In this document: positions 25,801 to 31,791 of the stretch, piece by piece | Layout of the letters: every line of letters begins with the position of its first letter | Numbering within the stretch: the first letter of the stretch is position 1 | Assembly: GCA_900557035.1 (NCBI GenBank) | Contig: USRA01000007.1 | Coordinates: forward strand, 1-48,235 | Direction of reading: 5' to 3' | Source of the DNA: an uncultured Prevotella sp. | GTDB lineage: Bacteria > Bacteroidota > Bacteroidia > Bacteroidales > Bacteroidaceae | DNA: 48,235 nucleotides | The notes under the pieces: model-generated | What the model was told of the DNA's origin: nothing | The model's database searches: none | Seen by the model: only the letters and a program-made list of their open reading frames with translations | Program-made: the position numbers and the translations under genes

Positions 25801-27469
25801 ATTTCACATCGAGGCGGAACTTATCCTTTTCTACCTGCGAAGAGAGATAATATACGTTCTTCATCATCAGGTCCCAGTTGCCCTGCTGTGGATTGCAACC
25901 GGTATTCTTCAGCGACTTCACGAAGAGAGCCTGCTTGGTATCGGTGATATCCGAGGCAAACTCGCCCACCTGATAGGTCACTCCGCCATAGGTATATTCG
26001 TATGCCACGGCAAGAACCTGATCGGTCTGCAGACCAGACTTCAGCGACACATATCCCATAGCCTGGTTCACGGTATATTCAGAGGAACTGAGCAGACGGG
26101 CACTCTCCAGCTTCTCGAAATCGCTGCCGCCTATCAGTCCGCCACCTTCCAGAACAGAGGCTGTCTGGTTGATGTCACGGGCAGCGGCAAACTGACCTGT
26201 CATCGATGCATACTCAGTATTGGCATTGTTAGCCGGCACCATCGTTCCTCCTGCCCCCCACATCGGGTTGCTCACCTTCTCGTTTTCTCCCAGGTCGGTC
26301 AGGGCGATGATGTTTCGGGTATTCGTGGTGGTTCCCGTCTTGTTGGTAACCCAGATTTCCACACGGTTGATGGTGATACCCGTCAGCAGATTCGGCAGTT
26401 TCTGCATCCAGGCATCATAATGACTGCGGAAATACTGAGAGAGGAAGAAGTGACGGTTTTCCTCGTAATCTGCCACATTAAGCTCGAAAGGAGTAAGCTG
26501 CACGCCACCCCGGCTCGAAACACTCTTGGAAGCCGACTTCTTCTGCGAGAATACCGTCTGCAGCTTGAGCTTGCCAAACTGCATATCGGTTCTTACACCA
26601 AAAAGACTGCTGGCACCCTTGATGAGCGAGGAGTTGCTGGGAAAGGATACATTGCCCGCCTCAACCAACTTGATAATCTCATCTTCCTTGCCATCATACT
26701 TCAGTTTCATGTTCTGGGCATCGTAGTCGAAGGTGGCATCGGTGTTGTAATTCAGGTTGAGATTCATCTTATCGCCCACCTTTCCATTCACGTTGAGATT
26801 GATCTTCTCATCAAAGTTCATCATCGTGGTCTTGCGGTTGCGGATAGGCAGCGACGGGTTGTCGATATTCTTCTTGTTGATACCAAACTTCAGTTCGGCA
26901 GTACCCTGGGTCTTGACACGGATTCCACCGGGACCGAAGATTTTCTCGGCAGGTCCCAGATCGAAGTGCATATCAGAGAAATCGAACTTCTCCTTGCCCT
27001 TCGCCTGATAGATTTCATTGTTTTTCTGGCGATAGAAGGCATTGCGCTCGTTCTGTTCCGTCCATTTCATATACTCATCCGGAGTAAGCATGATGGGAGC
27101 CGAAAGCCAGGTATTGCCCATTCTGTTGCCGATGACATAACGGTTGAGGGTATCATTGTAGATGACCTGATACCGGAGGGCATCAGGACGCTTGAGGTCG
27201 AGCGGACTCTGATAGAGATCGCTCAGGGAATAAGGTTGGGTAAGCTGGATTTTCCAACGGGGATGCAGCAGGGAATCAGGAATCGTATCCTCATCTACCT
27301 GAATGGGCTGGTGCCTTGGAAGCTTCTTGTCTTGCTGTTTGTTTTCCTGTTTATCTTGCTGTTTATCTTGCTGTTTGTCTTGCTGCGGAAAAGGCAAAGC
27401 GAGGGCGTAGCCGAAGGTTGCCACCATCAGCCAAGCCATCAAAAAATAAAAGATTCTTTGCCCCTTCAT
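19820..27469 (-). CDS. sprA: SprA, giant outer-membrane translocon protein of type IX secretion
   Basis: 2549 residues, slightly above the usual SprA length. The signal peptide MKGQRIFYFLMAWLMVATFG precedes a Gln/Lys-rich tract, then the SprA body begins (LLHPRWKIQLTQPYSLSDLY, AEKIFGPGGIRVKTQGTAELKFG). In characterised Bacteroidota SprA forms the very large outer-membrane barrel through which type IX cargo leaves. Two low-complexity stretches look strain-variable: QQDK repeats at about residues 29-48 and an Asn/Gln/Lys repeat (QKNGLQKDNMQKNGQKN) near 1945-1968. The gene follows ruvA by 29 bp, the order usual in the phylum. Other type IX components are not in the window. Confidence 0.95.
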   Translation of the reverse strand: MKGQRIFYFLMAWLMVATFGYALALPFPQQDKQQDKQQDKQENKQQDKKLPRHQPIQVDEDTIPDSLLHPRWKIQLTQPYSLSDLYQSPLDLKRPDALRYQVIYNDTLNRYVIGNRMGNTWLSAPIMLTPDEYMKWTEQNERNAFYRQKNNEIYQAKGKEKFDFSDMHFDLGPAEKIFGPGGIRVKTQGTAELKFGINKKNIDNPSLPIRNRKTTMMNFDEKINLNVNGKVGDKMNLNLNYNTDATFDYDAQNMKLKYDGKEDEIIKLVEAGNVSFPSNSSLIKGASSLFGVRTDMQFGKLKLQTVFSQKKSASKSVSSRGGVQLTPFELNVADYEENRHFFLSQYFRSHYDAWMQKLPNLLTGITINRVEIWVTNKTGTTTNTRNIIALTDLGENEKVSNPMWGAGGTMVPANNANTEYASMTGQFAAARDINQTASVLEGGGLIGGSDFEKLESARLLSSSEYTVNQAMGYVSLKSGLQTDQVLAVAYEYTYGGVTYQVGEFASDITDTKQALFVKSLKNTGCNPQQGNWDLMMKNVYYLSSQVEKDKFRLDVKYQSDTAGVYVNYIPETQVKNQPIIRVLGADRLDNNNKARSNGYFDYVEGYTVSNGCVFMPKVEPFGSYMQDYLVKKGVSEEQAEKYAFTELYDSTKTIAKQIAEKNKYLIVGQFKGSAANVISLDAYNVPQGSVVVTAGGVTLKEGTDYSVDYNAGEVTILNQSIIDAGTAVNVSLESNTDYGQMRKTMVGFNWEYEFSKNFQISGTLQHLSEQALTNKVAMGSEPLKNTLWGINLNWKKESQWLTNMLDKIPFLHLTQPSYISFKSEFAQLLAGEAGGVQDNASYIDDFENTKGTIDVMTPTSWVISSVPSLNFKDDYNDKTGLTSGYHRSRLAWYTIDPLFTRRGSSLTPGHIKSDLKQLSNHYVREVYVKELFPLRQQSTYQGATSTLSVLNLAYYPSEPGPYNFNVSDLQSDGTLANPSRNWGGMMRKLDTNDFEQANVEYIEFWMLDPFIYSREQSDAADYGGDFYINLGEVSEDILRDGKKFYESGMPVDGSNSFTYTQWGKIPTQSTVTYAFATTSGSRALQDVGFNGLTDAEEQEFYKSAYLNQIQGKVNQAVFDSIFADPARDNYHYFRGSDWDEMRAPILQRYKYINNPQGNSPDSESRTESYDTSYKSTPDVEDINQDYTLNEYEKYFQYHVSIRPEDLVVGSNFIVDKREYTQTWRDNTKSTVTWYQFRIPVDEFEKRQGNINDFSSIRFMRMFLTNFKKPIVLRFGTLDLVHSKWRTYDQPLGAASGGTLEASAVSLEENAEKTPVNYVLPPGISREQDPSQPQLVEANEQALSLVVKDLTHGEAKAVYKNSTLDLRQYKRIQMFTHANALEQNATNLKNDQLAVFIRLGSDYKNNYYEYEIPLKLTEPRNNYNRNSSADRKLVWPEENMLNVNLSVFTSLKKERNKAKAAGMASYMAPYVMMDAEHPGNRITIVGNPSLGEVKTLMIGVRNNSDEVKSGEVWVNELRLLEHNNKGGWAANANLNVQLSDLGSVNATGRYMSEGFGGLEDGVASRSTDNYGAYSVTTSLEMGKFFPDKAKVSIPLYYSVTKEKTSPKYNPLDTDMELKDALDAAGSKAERDSIENIAVTKVTQTNFSVSNARVGIATRRHPMPYDPANFSFTYSHAHQHTTGETTVFENRDNWRGALDYSWTPVYKAWEPFKKWKNKSKWLDILKRFGLNWLPQNIAFNTEMTHETYELQERDMESTLNSQLPLTVSDQFLWNREFSLRWDLTKNLHMNFQSATHAQVDVPYPDVNADLYADQYHAWKDSVYRSSVWQSVKSWGTPLDYSQNFTASYKLPIHLLPVFDWVNTDASYNANYTWERGTEDENGNSYGNTINTQRELTINGSFDLVRLYNHIPFLKKANDRFNRSISRSEIERKKKEKEARRKQALLKNAQQKNDMQKNGLQKDNMQKNGQKNQVDLAKALPKNRKAFEKEITLLPDTTLLIRHGKNSKRLIISAKTEDGKVYHLKYKKVDNNQIRIKSKVDSMMKLKITVMPKEPLDNEKWYRTAQTAARLAMMLRKVSFTYRNNYQMLLPGFTPNVGDAFGQKKVGTMAPGLDFAFGLVDDSYIGKARDNDWLLCNDSIATPATTSKTENLQLRATLEPVRDFKIDLSATRTMTTQKSIQYMYEGTPTTQSGTFQMTTISLSSAFEGIGNANGGYRSRTFEKFVNSLDGFRQRVESQYAGTVYPVGSTLGGGKYDASRTPVNPYSGDVMIPAFLNAYTSMGGSSLSIFPALSRLLPNWTVRYSGLGKLPWFRDHFKSVNINHAYKSIFAVGSYSSYSTYQEYMNGLGFVTDASTGNPSPSSMFNVSQVSINEAFSPLLGMDVTLNNNMTIKGEYRQTRVLNLSMTSVQVNEALSKDWVVGMGYRINNFNLFGAPKAHKVKGRTGAQQNSRNGSKGKNQTQNYGPNHDLNLRLDFSFRKQAAIVRDIATMTSSASSGNNALKLSFTADYTLSKMLTMSFYYDRQTNTPLLSSSSYPTTTQDFGLSIKFSLTR
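21563..21645. repeat. Imperfect tandem repeats inside sprA
   Basis: The block CATTCTTCTGCA and variants recur several times, encoding a degenerate Gln-Lys-Asn repeat on the minus strand. It keeps the reading frame. Confidence 0.7.
27326..27387. repeat. 12-bp tandem repeats in the sprA N-terminal coding region
   Basis: Units related to TTGCTGTTTATC recur about five times and encode QQDK repeats just after the signal peptide. The unit is a multiple of three, so copy changes keep the frame. Confidence 0.8.
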
Positions 27470-27498
27470 AAAGTTACCGGATTTGCTTCAGCCTGAAG

Positions 27499-28113
27499 TT
27501 ACTTAATTTGCTTCAAGGCAAGCTTTACAACCTGCTCCACCGGCAGATCCGGCTGCGCCTTCAGGATATCCACTACTACCTTGGCAGAAGGTGCCGGTGA
27601 GAAGCCGAGCATGGTGAGGGCACTGACAGCCTCATCCTTGATATCATTGTTCACCATCACCACATTACCGCCATTAGCCGGCAGCTCATCGGCGATGCCC
27701 AAACTCACGATCTTATCCTTCAGGTCGATGATGATGCGCTGAGCGGTCTTCAATCCGATACCCTTCACGGTCTTCAGCATCTTGTCGTTGCCTGTAGAAA
27801 TCACATTGCAGAGTTCGCTTGGCGACATCGACGAGAGAATCATTCTCGCCGTATTGCCTCCCACACCCGATACGGTAATGAGCTGGCGATAGAGTTCGCG
27901 CTCCTGCTTGGAGGCAAAACCGAAAAGGGTGAAAGAGTCATCTCTTCCACCTGCCACCAAAACCTCATGCACGTAGAGTTTTACTTCCTGCTTGCCCTGA
28001 ATGGCAGTATAGGTATTGAGCGAAATATTGAGTCCGTAACCCACTCCTGCAGTCTCTACTACTGCCATTGCCGGAGTCAGTTCGGTCAGATCGCCATGAA
28101 TATATTCTATCAT
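27499..28113 (-). CDS. ruvA: Holliday junction branch-migration protein RuvA
   Basis: 204 residues. It binds four-way junctions and loads RuvB for branch migration. The N-terminal OB fold ([12 protein letters not shown] ... [10 protein letters not shown]), two helix-hairpin-helix motifs ([13 protein letters not shown] and [13 protein letters not shown]) and the C-terminal RuvB-contact helices ([13 protein letters not shown]) are complete. AAGGAG lies 10 nt before the ATG. First gene of the ruvA-sprA unit. I find no good -7 element upstream. Confidence 0.97.
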   Translation of the reverse strand: MIEYIHGDLTELTPAMAVVETAGVGYGLNISLNTYTAIQGKQEVKLYVHEVLVAGGRDDSFTLFGFASKQERELYRQLITVSGVGGNTARMILSSMSPSELCNVISTGNDKMLKTVKGIGLKTAQRIIIDLKDKIVSLGIADELPANGGNVVMVNNDIKDEAVSALTMLGFSPAPSAKVVVDILKAQPDLPVEQVVKLALKQIK

Positions 28114-28294
28114 TTTTATTTTCTCCTTACTATTTAAACACTTGGTTATACCTCTTTCATAAATTAATTATAATAATATGAACGCACGGATTAGGGATTT
28201 ATTGTATCCGGCATAGGATTATATTGCTGACGCCCCTATAAGAAAAAGCCTTTATCCCCTATGGAAATTGTTTTTAGAACTAGAAGAAATCTCC

Positions 28295-28374
28295 GTTCAT
28301 AAGTTTTGAACCGACATTCAATACTTATGAACGTACATTCAATACTTTTGAACCTACATTCAAAACTTATGAAC
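28295..28374. repeat. 21-bp tandem array with an inverted leader copy
   Basis: Three head-to-tail 21-bp units at 28312-28332, 28333-28353 and 28354-28374 share ACATTCAAtACTTaTGAAC. Directly before them, 28295-28311 (GTTCATAAGTTTTGAAC) is the reverse complement of the last unit's end with one mismatch. Confidence 0.9.
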
Positions 28375-28401
28375 GAAGAATTCTATTAGGTACAGGAACA
28401 A

Positions 28402-28485
28402 TTTCCTTTAAGGGTAGAAAGTAATTCCTTTAAAGGAAGAATTATTTTTCCTTAAGGGTAGAAACAATTTTCCCTTAGAGTAGGA
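28402..28485. repeat. About 22-bp degenerate array (TTCCTTTAAGGGTAGAAA type)
   Basis: Four copies of a TTCCTTTAAGG-like core start at 28403, 28425, 28448 and 28470 (spacing 22, 23, 22); the second is nearly palindromic (TTCCTTTAAAGGAA). Confidence 0.8.
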
Positions 28486-28714
28486 GCTAATTTAATCAGG
28501 AGCGGAAAGAAATCACTCATTATCCATCGACAAACAGAATAGGAAGAACTAAGGCATTCTCTTAAATCCTTGAAATCACGAAACTGTAAGGAATCTCTTC
28601 CAGAACCCTTACAATTCCCCCGTCATTCTACCTAGAAACTATGATTTTATTACCTTTTGCAAGTTTTATGAGTTAAAAATCTATTAAAACGTCACGTATT
28701 TCAAGAAAAAGCTA

Positions 28715-28722
28715 TACTTTTG
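28715..28722 (+). promoter_or_regulatory. Promoter -7 element (TACTTTTG) of ddh
   Basis: Fits TAnnTTTG, 70 bp before the ddh start. The repeat arrays lie 230-420 bp upstream of it. Confidence 0.5.
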
Positions 28723-28792
28723 CAACCGGAAATAGATATCTAGAAGGAATTATCCAAAATAAACAACAATATAAAAGAAATAAATACATCAA

Positions 28793-29692
28793 ATGAAAAA
28801 GTTTAGAGCAGCCGTAGTAGGTTACGGCAACATCGGTAAGTTTACAGTAGAGGCTCTCGAAGCAGCTCCTGATTTCGAGATTGCAGGTATCGTTCGTCGC
28901 CAGGGTGCTAAGGACAAACCAGCTGAGTTGGCTAACTATGAGGTAGTAGATGACATCACCAAGTTGAAGGATGTAGATGTTGCTATCCTCGCAACTCCTA
29001 CCCGTTCTTGCCCTGAGTATGCAGAGAAGATCGTTGCACTCGGCATCAACACCGTAGATAGCTTCGATATCCACACCAGCATCCTTGACTATCGCACCAA
29101 GCAGATGGAGAACTGCAAGAAGGCTGGCAAGGTAAGCGTTATCTCTGCCGGCTGGGACCCAGGTTCAGACTCTATCGTACGTGTATTGATGGAAAGTCTG
29201 GCTCCAAAGGGATTGACCTATACCAACTTCGGTCCTGGTATGAGCATGGGACACTCTGTTTGCGTTCGTAGCAAGAAGGGCGTCAAGGAAGCGCTCTCTG
29301 TTACTATCCCATTGGGCGAGGGTATCCACCGCCGTATGGTTTATGTAGAGTTGGAGGAAGGTGCCAAGCTTGAGGATGTTACTGCAGAGATCAAGGCTGA
29401 CCCATACTTCGCTCACGATGAGACTCACGTATTCGCCGTAGCATCAGTAGATGATGTAAAGGATATGGGTCATGGTGTGAACCTCGTTCGCAAGGGTGTA
29501 TCTGGCAAGACCCAGAACCAGCGTTTCGAGTTCAACATGAGCATCAACAACCCTGCCCTCACCGCTCAGGTTCTGGTTAACGTGGCTCGCGCTTCATTCC
29601 GTCTCCAGCCAGGTTGCTACACCATGCCAGAGATTCCTGTCATCGATATGTTGCCAGGTACTCGTGAAGAAGTCGTTGCTACACTCGTGTAA
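28793..29692 (+). CDS. ddh: meso-Diaminopimelate D-dehydrogenase
   Basis: 299 residues. NADPH-dependent one-step conversion between tetrahydrodipicolinate and meso-diaminopimelate, supplying the peptidoglycan cross-linking residue and lysine. The start FRAAVVGYGNIGKFTVEAL is the dinucleotide-binding motif. SFDIHTSI, SAGWDPGSDSI and TNFGPGMSMGHS match the DAP dehydrogenase active site, and the C-terminal end is complete. Single-gene unit with its own promoter and a strong terminator. Confidence 0.96.
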   Translation: MKKFRAAVVGYGNIGKFTVEALEAAPDFEIAGIVRRQGAKDKPAELANYEVVDDITKLKDVDVAILATPTRSCPEYAEKIVALGINTVDSFDIHTSILDYRTKQMENCKKAGKVSVISAGWDPGSDSIVRVLMESLAPKGLTYTNFGPGMSMGHSVCVRSKKGVKEALSVTIPLGEGIHRRMVYVELEEGAKLEDVTAEIKADPYFAHDETHVFAVASVDDVKDMGHGVNLVRKGVSGKTQNQRFEFNMSINNPALTAQVLVNVARASFRLQPGCYTMPEIPVIDMLPGTREEVVATLV

Positions 29693-29717
29693 TTATTGAG
29701 AAATAAATATATACATT

Positions 29718-29755
29718 AACGGCTCGCAAGAAATCGAAACTTCTTGCGAGCCGTT
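29718..29755 (+). terminator. ddh terminator, hairpin A of the GGCTCGCAAG family
   Basis: 15-bp perfect stem (AACGGCTCGCAAGAA / TTCTTGCGAGCCGTT), loop ATCGAAAC, followed by TTTG. Stem core and loop are identical to the hairpin at 31684-31723. Confidence 0.9.
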
Positions 29756-29777
29756 TTGTGTATTAACATCTGAACTG

Positions 29778-29811
29778 GGGCGATAGCTCCTAAAAAAACG
29801 AGTTATCGCCC
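29778..29811. other. Unassigned hairpin upstream of the second ATPase
   Basis: 12-bp stem (GGGCGATAGCTC / GAGTTATCGCCC, one G-T wobble) with a 10-nt loop. No T-run follows. Could be part of a leader or remnant of an earlier element. Confidence 0.4.
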
Positions 29812-29855
29812 TAATCCAAGCATATTTTTAAAGGAACAACCTTTTCGTTTGCGGA

Positions 29856-29966
29856 GAAAAAGTGGCAATATTGCCAAAAAAATGACGTAAGATCGCCATT
29901 TTTAAGGGAAAAAACCGTATCTTTGCAGCGAAAAAGTGGCAACATTGCCAAAAAAATGACGTAAGA
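29856..29966. repeat. Pair of 37-bp direct repeats around the second ATPase promoter
   Basis: 29856-29892 and 29930-29966 are identical except for one base, 74 bp apart. Each contains the palindrome TGGCAAyATTGCCA (perfect in the first copy). The first copy is upstream of the -7 element, the second fills the leader up to 9 bp before the start codon. Confidence 0.92.
29918..29925 (+). promoter_or_regulatory. Promoter -7 element (TATCTTTG) of the second ATPase
   Basis: Exact TAnnTTTG match lying between the two 37-bp repeats, about 50 bp before the start codon. No TTG at the usual -33 distance. Confidence 0.6.
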
Positions 29967-29975
29967 GAAAAGAAT

Positions 29976-31229
29976 ATGCAGATAAAAAGAAACTTCTATT
30001 TACAACAGCTCATCAGCGGGAAGCAGAATGGGCTGATAAAAATTATTACCGGCATCAGACGATGTGGAAAGTCGTATCTACTCTTTACGCTTTTCAAGCA
30101 ACATCTGATTGCCAATGCTGTGCTCGAAGACCACATCATCCAGATAGCACTCGATGACATCGAAAATGCAGAACTCAGAGAGCCACTCACACTCTACAGA
30201 TACATCAAAGCCAAGATGATTGATGATGACTTGTACTATATTCTTCTCGACGAAGTACAGCTGGTTCCTAGATTCGAGGAAGTGCTCAACAGCCTGCTCC
30301 GCATTGAGAATGCTGACGTATACGTAACAGGCAGCAACTCCAAATTTCTGTCGAGCGACATCATCACCGAGTTTCGTGGTCGAGGCGATGAGATACACCT
30401 CTACCCTCTCTCCTTGGCAGAATATTGTGAAGGCACAGGACAAAATCCTAGAGATGCTTGGAAAGACTATTATACCTATGGGGGTCTTCCACATGTTCTA
30501 GCATTAGATACTGAGAAGAAGAAGTTAGACTATCTTACCAACCTCTTCGAGAGCGTATATCTGATAGATATTCTTGAGCGACATAAGATTAAGAACAAGG
30601 CTGAGTTTGAGGAGTTGATAAGAATCATTGCTTCAGGTATCGGCGCACCAACCAATCCTGCCAAACTATCGAACACATTTAAGAGCGTAAAGAAGATAGG
30701 CATCAGCCCTGCCACCATCGACCGGTATCTAGACTACATGCAAGATGCCTTCCTCATCGAAAAGGCTATCCGTTTCGATATCAAGGGCAAGAAGTACATA
30801 GGCAACTTATCAAAATTCTATTTTTCCGACCTTGGCATCAGAAATGCAATATTAGGACTGCGCCAACAAGAGGAGACTCACATCATGGAGAACATCATAT
30901 ACAATGAATTGCGCCGCCGTGGATGCAAGGTGGATGTGGGCATGATGGAACAACGCTTCGTGGACAAAGATGGCAAATGGCAACGCAAGCAGCTAGAAGT
31001 AGACTTTGTGGTGAACGAAGGAAGCCAAAGATATTACATACAGTCTGCCCTAGCTCTGCCAGATGAGGAAAAACGCCAGCAAGAGATGGCTTCCTTGTTA
31101 AGAATCAATGATTCGTTCAAGAAGATTATCATCGTAAAAGATGACATCAAGCTATGGCGAGACGAGAACGGCATCCTCACCATGGGGCTGTTGGATTTCT
31201 TGATGAATCCAGATAGCCTGGTGATGTAA
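29976..31229 (+). CDS. AAA-type ATPase (AAA_14/DUF4143 group)
   Basis: 417 residues. Walker A GIRRCGKS at 26-33, Walker B YYILLDE ending at Glu93, then the sensor-type segment VYVTGSNSKFLSSD and FRGRGDEIHLYPLSLAEY shared by this ATPase group. The middle part looks helical/winged-helix, and the C-terminal domain carries LEVDFVV and ends in a region comparable to DUF4143, but the ExK of the nuclease-like motif is replaced (YYIQSALAL), so a cut-competent site is unlikely. Function unknown. Enclosed by hairpins A and B of the same terminator family and preceded by its own repeat pair, which suggests a cassette. Confidence 0.87.
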   Translation: MQIKRNFYLQQLISGKQNGLIKIITGIRRCGKSYLLFTLFKQHLIANAVLEDHIIQIALDDIENAELREPLTLYRYIKAKMIDDDLYYILLDEVQLVPRFEEVLNSLLRIENADVYVTGSNSKFLSSDIITEFRGRGDEIHLYPLSLAEYCEGTGQNPRDAWKDYYTYGGLPHVLALDTEKKKLDYLTNLFESVYLIDILERHKIKNKAEFEELIRIIASGIGAPTNPAKLSNTFKSVKKIGISPATIDRYLDYMQDAFLIEKAIRFDIKGKKYIGNLSKFYFSDLGIRNAILGLRQQEETHIMENIIYNELRRRGCKVDVGMMEQRFVDKDGKWQRKQLEVDFVVNEGSQRYYIQSALALPDEEKRQQEMASLLRINDSFKKIIIVKDDIKLWRDENGILTMGLLDFLMNPDSLVM

Positions 31230-31234
31230 AAGAT

Positions 31235-31280
31235 AAAAACGGCTCGCAAGATGGATTGCACCATCTTGCGAGCCGTTTTT
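31235..31280 (+). terminator. Terminator of the second ATPase, hairpin B of the GGCTCGCAAG family
   Basis: 20-bp perfect stem (AAAAACGGCTCGCAAGATGG and its complement) with loop ATTGCA, followed by a T-run, 5 bp after the stop codon. Confidence 0.92.
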
Positions 31281-31300
31281 TATCATAAGTGCAGCATTTG

Positions 31301-31487
31301 TTATTCATATAAACTACCATTCCATTTCTTAAGAATTTGGCGCTTCACACGATCCACCTTATTGAAATCTCTGGTTTCTACAAATTTAGCTACAGCCTGC
31401 GGCATTCACCCCATTGACAAGAACAGCACTTTCTCCGTTCTGTTCTTCTTTCCATTTCTTGAGTTGATCATATACTTTTCTTCTCAT
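31301..31487 (-). pseudogene. Remnant of a third DUF4143-type ATPase
   Basis: Minus-strand translation from ATG 31487 gives RRKVYDQLKKWKEEQ then NGESAVLVNG, which aligns with the start of the first ATPase (KRKIYSQMAEWKE ... STALLVEG) and stops just where the Walker A motif should begin. The sequence then jumps: from 31405 another frame gives MPQAVAKFVETRDF and NKVDRVKRQIL, matching MPQAVNVYLNTNNL and QQVDTVKRQIL of the middle of the first ATPase, then a stop at 31301. A TGA precedes MPQ where a Gly codon is expected. So an internal deletion removed the P-loop domain and the C-terminal half is lost. Its promoter-side repeat array (31492-31645) survives. Confidence 0.85.
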
Positions 31488-31491
31488 AATT

Positions 31492-31645
31492 TACACCTAT
31501 CCTAGATTAATAATATCGGATAAATACACCTATCCGCGATTAATATTTTCCGTTTCTTACACCTATCCGCGATTATCGGATAGCACAAATACACACCTAT
31601 CCGCGATTATCGGATGGTGCAAATATACACATATCCGCGATTATC
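31492..31645. repeat. 33-34 bp tandem array upstream of the ATPase remnant
   Basis: Five copies of ACACCTATCCGCGATTATC-type sequence begin near 31493, 31526, 31559, 31593 and 31627 (period 33, 33, 34, 34). The copy nearest the gene is the most divergent (CCTAGATTA). On the minus strand they lie between the promoter element and the start of the broken gene. Confidence 0.92.
31620..31627 (-). promoter_or_regulatory. Promoter -7 element (TATATTTG) of the ATPase remnant
   Basis: TAnnTTTG match on the minus strand at the edge of the outermost repeat copy. It would produce a leader of about 130 nt spanning the other four repeats. Confidence 0.5.
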
Positions 31646-31683
31646 TCCAAGGAAAAGCCAGTTTTTTAATATTTCTTAATCTT

Positions 31684-31723
31684 AAAAGGCTCGCAAGAAA
31701 TCGAAACTTCTTGCGAGCCTTTT
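31684..31723 (-). terminator. susD terminator, hairpin C of the GGCTCGCAAG family
   Basis: 16-bp perfect stem (AAAAGGCTCGCAAGAA and complement), loop ATCGAAAC, 70 bp beyond the susD stop. Core and loop equal hairpin A. Confidence 0.85.
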
Positions 31724-31791
31724 TTGTATTTATATCAGCTTTATCTATATTTTATCAAAAGCTTGTTCTTTGCTTATTCAAAGCTTCATTA

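Larger units (their letters stand above)
28114..28792. other. Gene-free region between ruvA and ddh
   Basis: 679 bp without a convincing gene on either strand. It holds two adjacent short-period repeat arrays (28295-28374 and 28402-28485) and the ddh promoter near its right end. The remainder is A/T-rich and shows no tRNA, DnaA-box cluster or transposon end that I can recognise. Confidence 0.7.

Noticed and set aside
24422..27496. 1024-codon and other long open frames opposite sprA
   Set aside because: They mirror the real SprA coding frame; no known domain and no promoter or ribosome site.
28114..28792. Possible replication origin
   Set aside because: Repeats resemble iterons, but I see no cluster of DnaA boxes and no dnaA, dnaN or partition gene nearby.
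31251..31505. Plus-strand 84-codon frame after the second ATPase
   Set aside because: The minus strand of the same DNA encodes recognisable ATPase fragments; the frame also begins inside the terminator hairpin.
31492..31645. Possible CRISPR array
   Set aside because: Units of ~20-25 bp repeat with only 8-14 bp between, the intervals are partly shared, and no cas gene is near. It fits a promoter-linked tandem array.
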